Source: Paludibacteraceae bacterium
GTDB taxonomy: Bacteria > Bacteroidota > Bacteroidia > Bacteroidales > Paludibacteraceae
DNA: 16,629 nucleotides
Direction of reading: 5' to 3'
Assembly (NCBI GenBank): GCA_017542915.1
Contig: JAFXWI010000019.1
Span: 1-16,629, forward strand
Of the stretch, positions 5,910 to 14,400 are shown one piece after another. Position numbers and translations under genes: made by a program. Under the pieces are notes generated by a model, which was not told the origin of the DNA, ran no database searches, and worked only from the letters and a program-made list of their open reading frames with translations. Numbering within the stretch: position 1 is the first letter of the stretch; every line of letters starts with the position of its first letter.

Positions 5910-7211
5910 TCATTTATATCGCAGGATGAGACGAAGCGGTAGTTTTTCGTTGGCATCCCCTTTGAAATTCAAGAGAACAGGATCATCCATCTGCTTGACC
6001 TTAACGCCGACGAGTTCGGCTAAAGAGGAGAGTTTCTGACGTGCTTTGCGGCTACGTTGCTGCGCATGAACAGAGCGCTCTTCTTTTTTATTCTTACGCT
6101 TCAAAATAACACCTTTTGAAAGCGCAGTATCAATCTCTGCGAGGCTTGCTACTGCGAGAGGTTTCTCCGATAATCTACTGCATAATTCCGCAAAACGGGC
6201 ACGCTCTTTAGAGGACATTCCGATAGCCGATCCATGGTCTTTATCAGCAGGATCAACACCCATGACTTTCTTCCAAAGCGCAGCACTAATCTCCTCCGAG
6301 AGATAGAAAGGTTCGTCTCCCGGGACAAGATCGAAATGCAGTTTACGACCTTTGACACGCACTTTTTGAGTCAGTTCCGGCTCGTCGGGAACGACCTGCA
6401 TCATTGGATCATCCGGCAGGGTCAACGCCACACGAAAACCGATATACCCGACCGTCGTTTCCGGTTCATACCAACGGCGGACAGACAGATGACTATTCGC
6501 TACGCAATCATCATAACTGCCTCCTCGCACGATCCGGAAAGAGCCGGTATCTGCCCCGCAAGGATCAGGGCGCGTGGAGAGTTGATAAGGCCCGTATATA
6601 TCCTGACACCACTCCGCTACATTGCCGGTCATGTCATACAGCCCAAGTTTGTTCGGTCGCCTACGAGCCACCGGATGCGTCCTCTGTCCCGCTACAGGAT
6701 ACAACCACCCCACACTATCCGCTTCTTCGGCTCCCGAAAAACGAAAACGCTGACTCTTCTCTCCTCCTCGAGCTGCATATTCCCATTGCGCCTCTGTTGG
6801 TAGATGGAAACACATTTTGGTAATACTATCCAAACGCTGTATGAACTCTTGTGCCTCATGCCAAGTGACGAAAGAGACGGGATGATCGGGCACACCGGAG
6901 ACCTCCACCAATTCGCGTTTGTTCATTACCGCACGCCAAAGACGATTTGTGACTTCGGTAGTAGCCATATAAAAAGGAGAAAGGAAGACCAGATGAGCCG
7001 GTTTGTCGGTATAGGTATGCGGGTCGTACTGATCAGGCGTAGCTCCCATCACGAACGAACCGCCTTCCACGCGCTGCATAGTAAGGGTTACCCCATTGAC
7101 ATCTATCGTCAGGGTACGAAGAGAATCGGGCACAACCAAACGCTTCTTCGCAGAAATAGGCATGAGAAGAAGCAAAAACAATATTACAAACAGATTACGA
7201 TTTTTAAGCAT
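5910..7211 (-). CDS. Secreted protein with an FGE-sulfatase (SUMF1) fold, probably non-catalytic
   Basis: This 433-residue protein starts with a Sec signal peptide (MLKNRNLFVILFLLLLMPISA, cleavage near residue 21) and no lipobox. Residues 43-265 form one FGE/SUMF1-type domain: VEGGSFVMG (48-56), PFYMATTEVTNRLWRAVM (79-96), PVSFVTWHEAQEFIQRL (111-127), LPTEAQWEYAARGG (137-150), LGLYDMTGNVAEWCQD (189-204), IVRGGSYDD (227-235), GYIGFRVAL (255-263). The reactive cysteine pair of true formylglycine-generating enzymes is not preserved (only Cys236 lies in that region), so activity is unlikely. The fold is shared by GldJ/GldK-type proteins of Bacteroidota. Residues 290-365 look like a decayed second copy of the domain's first half; the C-terminal region near 371-393 is very basic. 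It is transcribed divergently from the barrel/giant-protein operon. Function unknown. Confidence 0.85.
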   Translation of the reverse strand: MLKNRNLFVILFLLLLMPISAKKRLVVPDSLRTLTIDVNGVTLTMQRVEGGSFVMGATPDQYDPHTYTDKPAHLVFLSPFYMATTEVTNRLWRAVMNKRELVEVSGVPDHPVSFVTWHEAQEFIQRLDSITKMCFHLPTEAQWEYAARGGEKSQRFRFSGAEEADSVGWLYPVAGQRTHPVARRRPNKLGLYDMTGNVAEWCQDIYGPYQLSTRPDPCGADTGSFRIVRGGSYDDCVANSHLSVRRWYEPETTVGYIGFRVALTLPDDPMMQVVPDEPELTQKVRVKGRKLHFDLVPGDEPFYLSEEISAALWKKVMGVDPADKDHGSAIGMSSKERARFAELCSRLSEKPLAVASLAEIDTALSKGVILKRKNKKEERSVHAQQRSRKARQKLSSLAELVGVKVKQMDDPVLLNFKGDANEKLPLRLILRYK

Positions 7212-7298
7212 ACTATTTCATTCTCGTATTCAGTAACAAATATCATGCCAATATAATCAGGAGGACTCTGCTTTGATGCGAATGTATGATTTTTGGCG

Positions 7299-7333
7299 CA
7301 AAATTATGCTGTTTTGCCTTCAAAAACGTCAAA
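7299..7333 (-). promoter_or_regulatory. Promoter of the FGE-fold gene
   Basis: The minus strand has TAATTTTG (7306-7299) followed by CGCC, a good -7 box about 90 nt before the ATG at 7211. The -33 box is less clear: TTTG at 7333-7330 is spaced by 23 nt and TTTG at 7324-7321 by 14 nt. Confidence 0.5.
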
Positions 7334-7357
7334 AAAAGGAATTTTTAAGGGAAAATA

Positions 7358-7389
7358 TTTGTGTATGTCAGAAAAAAGCAGTAATTTTG
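7358..7389 (+). promoter_or_regulatory. Promoter of the barrel / giant repeat protein operon
   Basis: TTTG (7358-7361) and TAATTTTG (7382-7389) are 20 nt apart and CGCCCG follows. The segment 7366-7395 is nearly identical to the tRNA-Asp promoter. The predicted leader to the ATG at 7441 is about 45 nt. No second promoter is visible before the giant gene. Confidence 0.8.
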
Positions 7390-7440
7390 CGCCCGATTGT
7401 ATTTATATTTACGCAAACATAAAAAAACTTACAATAATTT

Positions 7441-8415
7441 ATGCATAAAAAGCACACACACGCGAACGCATGGCGCACACGAATGATGATCATTCTCACC
7501 ATGCTGGTTGTAACCCTTCCTTCTTGGGGACAATATCGCCGTAGAGGAGGATTGTTGGACGGTGACCATTATCACTTTGTGTATCTAAGTGGTCATGTCG
7601 GTTATTCGATTTTAGACTCGCATGCAACAGGCGTAATGCCGTCCGGTAAAGTGGGCGGCGGATTTGGTGTCGGATATGAGTACCGTAACAGCGGCCTTTG
7701 GGCAAACGTCGGTATTCAGATGAGTTTCCATCGTTCGAGTCTCAAACTTGACCCGTACACGATCGAGCACCCGGGTAAGTACAAATTCTCGGATCAAAAG
7801 CTCTTGAACGGAACCTTCCTGTACGATGTGGAGCAGACCGACCAGATACAATGGAATTTCTTCGACGTGCCTATCCTGTTCGGTTACTATACCCATGGTT
7901 TCCATTTTGGAGCAGGTATCAAGTTGAGTTATGCTTTGAGTGCAAAGTCGAATACAGTGGGATCGTACAACCTGCGATTCCTGCCTGATGACTATCAGGT
8001 GAAAGAGCCGTATCACGATATGTCAGACCGAGGTCAGACGGTTTATGCCTTTGAGGCAAATCAGAAAAACCGCCTCAACGTGGGAGCCGCACTGATCGGA
8101 GAGATCGGTTATGACCTGTTGTCGTCGATGCCGAGCAACAGTCGTTTCTGTCATGTGCTCAAACTGAGTTTCTATTTTGAATACGGATTAAACAACTACA
8201 ACAAAGGTGGAGACAAACTGCGTTACGAGATGCCGCCGTTCAACAAGGAGCACGAAGCAAGCGCTACCGAGTTGGTTTTCAACCCGTTCCTGAATACAGA
8301 AGCGAGTCCTGCTCGTACGGTTCCTTTCTTTGCAGGTGCTAAGATCACCTATATGATCGGAGGTAGCCGTACGGCTCGGTCCGGATTCCACCACGGATGT
8401 ATGTGCTATAATTAA
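7441..8415 (+). CDS. Outer-membrane beta-barrel-like protein, unknown function
   Basis: This 324-residue protein has a long N-region and a hydrophobic core (residues 15-27) ending at a plausible signal cleavage site near SWGQ (28-31). A second start at the MM of residues 15-16 (7483) would also give a signal peptide. The rest has the features of a small outer-membrane barrel: alternating polar/aromatic strands such as GGGFGVGYEYRNSGLWANVG, HFGAGIKLSYAL, GAALIGEIGYDLL, CHVLKLSFYFEYGL and FFAGAKITYMIGG. I do not recognise the exact family; it resembles the PorT/OMP_b-brl class. It lacks the NPAYAG motif of PorP/SprF proteins, the usual partners of type B T9SS cargo. The gene starts 51 nt after the -7 box and ends 51 nt before the giant gene, which it probably shares a transcript with. 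A role in anchoring or exporting that protein is inference. Confidence 0.75.
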   Translation: MHKKHTHANAWRTRMMIILTMLVVTLPSWGQYRRRGGLLDGDHYHFVYLSGHVGYSILDSHATGVMPSGKVGGGFGVGYEYRNSGLWANVGIQMSFHRSSLKLDPYTIEHPGKYKFSDQKLLNGTFLYDVEQTDQIQWNFFDVPILFGYYTHGFHFGAGIKLSYALSAKSNTVGSYNLRFLPDDYQVKEPYHDMSDRGQTVYAFEANQKNRLNVGAALIGEIGYDLLSSMPSNSRFCHVLKLSFYFEYGLNNYNKGGDKLRYEMPPFNKEHEASATELVFNPFLNTEASPARTVPFFAGAKITYMIGGSRTARSGFHHGCMCYN

Positions 8416-8418
8416 GAT

Positions 8419-8460
8419 TTCAGAATTCAGATTTCAGAATTCAGTATTCAGATTACAGGT
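8419..8460 (+). repeat. Heptanucleotide tandem repeat before the giant gene start
   Basis: Six head-to-tail 7-nt units: TTCAGAA (8419), TTCAGAT (8426), TTCAGAA (8433), TTCAGTA (8440), TTCAGAT (8447) and a decayed TACAGGT (8454-8460). Five units are close matches. The array begins 4 nt after the barrel gene's stop and ends 6 nt before the giant gene's ATG, so it fills nearly the whole intergenic gap. The last unit supplies the only Shine-Dalgarno-like AGG. Confidence 0.85.
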
Positions 8461-8466
8461 TAGAAT

Positions 8467-11400
8467 ATGAAAAACTTTCTCTATAGATTTATTTGCTGCA
8501 TGTTACTGATAGCGGCAGCGGTAGTGAATGTAAACGCGAGTATCCATTACGATACTCCGATGAAGTACAAACTCTGTATGGGAGATACCATAATCATTGA
8601 CAAGGTACGCGTAGTCAATGATACCATATGGTACGACACCATTGTGTCCTCCACTCCACCGGATGTGCAAGATACGTTGATACGTACGACGGTCGTAAAC
8701 CAGTTTCCGACTTTCCTGAAGTTGGAAACGGAGCGTCGTATCGAACGTGGAACGACCTTCAATTGGCATGGTATCGTCATCAGTAAGGCCGGCATGTACG
8801 AGAAAGTGTACAAGTCGATTCACGAATGTGATAGTATCTACCAGATTCAAGTTCGCGAACGTGTAGAGACGCACATAACGGACACTTTGTGTTTGGGAAG
8901 TTCCATGACCTTTGGTAATCAGACACTCACGAAGCCTGGTATATACCGTGACAGTTTGCACTATGCAGACTACGACTCGATCACTATCCTGTCGCTGTTA
9001 GGTCATATGCCGGATACGGTGACGCACGATGTTCGTATACCGGAAGGAACAAGTTTTGATTGGAACGGCAACAATTATAGTCAAACGGGAGTCTATGACC
9101 TTGTATTCACCGACCGTTTCGGTTGCGATTCGTTGAGCCGCTTGGTCTTGACCGTTTATCATGTGGACACGATCGACACCGCCGTAGTAGTATGTCCTGG
9201 TGAGTCGTACACATGGCATGGTTACACGGGAAGTCAAACGATGAAGTATGAGTTCCCGGGTGTTCGCGAGAACGGAGACCAAGTATGGTATCGGTTCGAT
9301 CTGACGGTCAAGCCGATGGTGGTAGTGGACACCACTTTCACCATCTGCGATGATGAGACCCTCTCCTTCAACGGTAAAGTGTACACGAATCCGGGTGAAT
9401 ACGCCGATCAGTACACCTGTGACACCTTGTACAAGATCACAGTAGTCAAACATCCTACCAAACTGCATGTTCAGACGGCTGTTTTAGACCGGACGAACCC
9501 GTATTATTGGCGATATGTACTGGACGGTGTGCAATATGTGGACACGATCTTGGCTGCCGGAACGTATGAGCACACGACTCATGATGTCGAAACGGGATGT
9601 AATGAGATCTACCGCTTGATCGTAACCAAAGATGAGACGGCTTATCACTACATCACCGACACCGTAGTGTGCGAAAACGAATACTTTGAGTGGAGAGGTA
9701 AGACCGGTTTGAACCGTCAAGGTATCGGTACAACAACCCATTATTACGACCGTTACCGCACCGCTGCCGACCAAGACAGTATCTATGAATTGATCCTTCG
9801 TGTACAACCTGTTCCACGTACCTCGCAGACCATCAAGTTCTGCGGCAGCATCGAATGGAACGGCGTAACGTACACGGAATCAACGGTTTTGGTAGATACC
9901 ATAATGTCAATGCAGTATCACTGCGACTCGATCGTAACCACCCTCTTATCGAAAGGTATTCCGTTCCACAAGCATGATACGGCTACTATTCGTCTGGGTG
10001 AGTCGATTACTTGGCGTGGTCAGATCATCTCTACTGATGGTCAATACAAAGACAGCTACGTGACAGCAGCCGGTTGCGACAGTATCTACTCTCTTGGCGT
10101 TGGTCTGGAGGAAGTACCGGTAGCTACTCCGACTCGTACATGGTACGCTTCTATTTGTGAAGGCGACTATTACTTGTGGGAAGCAGACAACCAGAAATAC
10201 TTCAACGGTGGCACGTATGTAGATACCGTCTTCAACGCTGCTAACCCGCAACAAGTTGATTCTCTGCATATTCTTATCATTACCAAGAATCAGAAATATG
10301 TAACGCGTGAGCGTATCACGTCGCATGTATTCCCCACATATTACCGTGGACAAGAGTTCTACAGAGACCAAGAAGTGGAGTTCCACTACACCTCGGTTAA
10401 TGGTTGCGACAGCGTAGTGATCGTCAAAGCAGAATTTGAGATTTCGCATTTCGAAGAGAACGTAGTGATCTGTCCGGGCGAGTCGTATATATGGGACTGG
10501 GACGGTTTAACATACAGAGAAACAGGACGTTACTTCAAGACCGTCAAAGACCAGAACGGCAACGACAGCGTAGAGCATATTCTGAATCTGACGGTAAAGT
10601 ACATCCCCGATACGTATATCAAGAAGACGATCTGTAAGGGAAGCAGTTACACCTATGGAGACCGCACGTTGACCGAAGCCGGTATCTACGATTTCACCTT
10701 CCACGAGACAGGTTGTGACAGCATCGTTCACTTGGCGCTCAATGTAGTGAGTCCGGATACTATCCGTTACGTACACCACATGGACGAGCACGACTCTTAC
10801 ACTTGGCATGGAGAGACCTATCACGAGACCGGTGTGCACTATTTCCACGGTACTAACCGCTGGGGTTGCGACTCCTTGGAGATCCTGCAACTAACTGTTA
10901 ATCATGTAGATACCATTGACTCCATAGCCGTTATATGTCCGAATGAGATACCGTTTGTATGGCATGGTATCACGGCAAGTCAGAGCGGTAAATTCACCGG
11001 AACAGAAGAGATCAGCGGTGTCATCAACTACTACCGTTTAGACCTCACCGTTCGTGAGATGGTCTATCTTGACACGACCTTCACCATCTGCGGCGACCAG
11101 ACCGTTACTTTCCATGGTGTGACATACAACGAGTCCGGCACGTATCCGAACCATATTGCATGTGATACCATCGTGAATGTACACATCGTCAATCATCCGC
11201 AGCAAGTTTATGAGACGCATGCACGGATGACCGATGATCACGGTTACCACTGGACATACTGGGATAACGGTGTTAAACATGAGAACGTTCTGTTCAATCA
11301 ACCGGGGACATACGAGTTCGAAACTCCAAATGCCGAGACCGGTTGTAGCGAGATCTGGCGACTCATCCTTACCCTTGACGAAAACTCCTATCTGTTCCAA

Positions 11401-14400
11401 GAGGCACTGACGATTTGCGAGGGTGATGACTTCACATGGCAAGGTCTGAGCGGATTGAGCAGCATCACAGGAACGAACACCTATCGCGTTGAATATGAGA
11501 CACATGCAGGCAAAGACAGCATCTATGAATTGACGCTGACGGTAGTGCCTGTAGAGCGCACAGTACGTACCATCACCTTCTGCGGCGAGACCGAATGGAA
11601 GGGAAAGACCTATACCTCTTCGACTGTGGTATATGACACGATTTCCTTGGCGAACGGCTGCTACCGTATTGAGCGTATCAACCTCGACAAAGCACAGTCG
11701 TACTACTTCCGTGAGAGCAAAGATTGGCCGCAAGGCAAGGTGCTCATCTGGCATGGTCAGAACATCACCACGGATGGTGTTTACTACGACCGTCTGACAA
11801 CCGTTCAGGGTTGTGATAGTGTCTATGAGTTGACCGTAACGATCATCCCAGCTGCTCCGGAGAGCAACCAGTACGCGGAAGAGTTGTCCACTTGTGAGGG
11901 CGACACGATCGTTTGGCGAGGCAAGAACATCTGGCGTTCCGGTACCTATGTAGATACCGTCTGGGCGGAAGGCAAAGTCAAAGTGGACTCCATCTTCACC
12001 TTGAGTTTCATCGCTTGGCCTGCTCCGAAGGATACGATCTACGAACATCTCTATACCTGTAATGACGGCGGCGTCATCCGCTATAACGGCAAAGACTACT
12101 TGAAGAACGACACCGTTATTACCAATTACCACACGATCCATGGTTGCGACAGTGTAGTGAAGACCTATCTGCATTTCAACGAGGCGTTGTTCCTTCGCGA
12201 CACAGCACGCGTAGCAGAGAACACCCTGCCCTACGCATGGACACCCACCGGAACCGACACCACCATCTATCTGATGGAGCCGAGCACCTATCAATACAAA
12301 CAGAAGACCAACGGTGGTTGCGAGAACGTATGGGAGTTGTTCTTCGAGGTATATCCGGTATTTATCCTGCGCGACTCGGTAGCAGTTTGTGAGAGCGAGT
12401 TGCCGTATCACTGGGAGCGCGGACCGATTGAGTACCGCTCCACCGATCTGAGTGCAGAACCGGGAACAACTCGTGAGGTATCGTACAGCTTCACCAGCAC
12501 AATCACTGGAACCGACAGCGTCTATATCCTGAAACTGACCGTCCTGCCGCAGATCAAGAAAATAGAGCAACACTATTTCTGCGAAGGCGAAGATGTCAGC
12601 ATCTACGGTAAGACATACTACATGAGCAGCTCCGACAGCGTGCTGCACGACACGATCATGCGTCCGAATCCGGAGGTTGCCGGTTGCGACAGTATCATCT
12701 ATTTGGAGATCTATCAGAACCCTGTGAACCGCGTGACCGAGACCGTCATCATGCATATCGGCGACACCATCAATTGGCGAAGCATGACCATCACCGAGTT
12801 GCTCACCAAGACCTATGAGGAGCGAGTGATCAATAGCACCGGTTGCGAGGATGTCTATCAGTTGCGTGTCATTGCCGAGCAGCGAACAATAGCAACGGGA
12901 TGTGAGTCAATGCTGCCGTACACCGATTGGCGTTACCCGGTAGAAACAGCGGGGCTGCACACCGATACCTTAAGGGAAAATGGTTTTATCACCGGGTTCT
13001 ACACCTTGGATTTACGAATCGATACCGTTCCGACGAGAACGATACGCGAATACGTATGCGCAGGAACACCGCGCACGATCAACAACAAAGTGTACGGAGC
13101 TGATCCGGCTCAGTACGCACAGATGTTCCGAGACACTATTCTCGATTGGCCAAGCGCCACCTCTGCATGCGACAGCACCATCTTCTACGAGATCTACGTT
13201 TCCGGTCCGACCGAGCAAACAGAGACCAAGGTGATTCGTGACGGCGATACAATTGTCTGGGAAGGCGATACCATCACTGAGATCGTCACCAAGACCTATA
13301 AGCACATCACTAACGACCCTGTAACCAATTGTGAAATAACTCATTATCTGAATGTTATAGCAGAAGACCGATTAGTCATCAATGACTTCTGTGCTCTGGA
13401 TACACCGTACGTTTGGAGTTATAATAACGAGAAATACTACACCACCGGTGTATATACGGACACAACCTTTGAGAACGGCTTTATTACCCGTTTCTACACC
13501 CTCGACCTGACCGTCAAGAATCCGGAGGAGAAGACTATCTTCCTGGAGGGCTGTATCGAAAAGGGCGGTGTTACCTTCTTGGATCAAGTGTATCTGAACG
13601 ATACGATTGTCAGCGACACCCTCGATTGCGACACGATCTATACTATTCATGTCACGATTCACCGTGTCGATACGGTTTATCTCAATGATACGATCTGCGA
13701 GAATGACCTGCCGTATATCTTAGGTCGTCAGAATCCGGATACTATCTGGACGGAAGATGCGAACCCCTATTATCACTCCGACACCACCGCTTACGGTTGC
13801 GACTCGACCGTTGTGCTGACCCTGCATATCACTCCGACACTCGGTAAGAACGACTCCACCTTCATCTGCGAGGACGAGATAGCCGAGCATCCGGTCGTTT
13901 TGGGTAACCTCACAAACCCGTGGTTTGATACCAGCGAAGGTGGTAAATACCACGGCAAATGGGAAGGCAAATGGACCGGTGTCAAGTACACGACCGACAC
14001 CATCGTCTGGGATTGCAACCACGAGTATTTCCACCATATTATCGTTCGTCCGCGTCAGAAGTTAATACCGGAGGTGGAATACAGCATCTGTAAAGGCGAC
14101 TCCGTTCAACCCTTCTGGCCGCACAACCCGATTTGGGTGAAGACCGATACCGTCATTTATGACACGATACCGAACATCAATCCGTTCGAGGACATCAAAC
14201 ATGGTGGCATTGTTCATAACGACCGAGCATATGTATGCGACAGCATCACGAAGTGGACATTCCATCTGGCGGATACGGTTCATAATCACCTCTATAAACA
14301 TATTCGCGAAGGCGAGACCTATGTCTTCAACGACAGTATCCTTGCTACCACGGGCGTTTACGACTCTATCAGCGATCACACTACGATGGACTCTGCGCAC

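Noticed and set aside
5788..6039. Plus-strand ORF of 83 codons starting inside the tRNA
   Set aside because: It reads through tRNA-Asp, the terminator and the antisense of the FGE-fold gene.
5910..7211. Active formylglycine-generating enzyme or sulfatase maturase
   Set aside because: The reactive cysteine pair is not preserved and no sulfatase gene of the formylglycine type is adjacent.
8415..8460. CRISPR-like array
   Set aside because: The units are 7 nt and contiguous with no spacers; it is a short tandem repeat.
11038..12756. Minus-strand ORF of 572 codons, and many other minus-strand ORFs between 8503 and 16617
   Set aside because: They are antisense to the continuous plus-strand giant gene, which has a signal peptide and protein repeats. 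The antisense translations lack recognisable domains, and the openness follows from the repetitive codon content (GAC ACG, GCD motifs).
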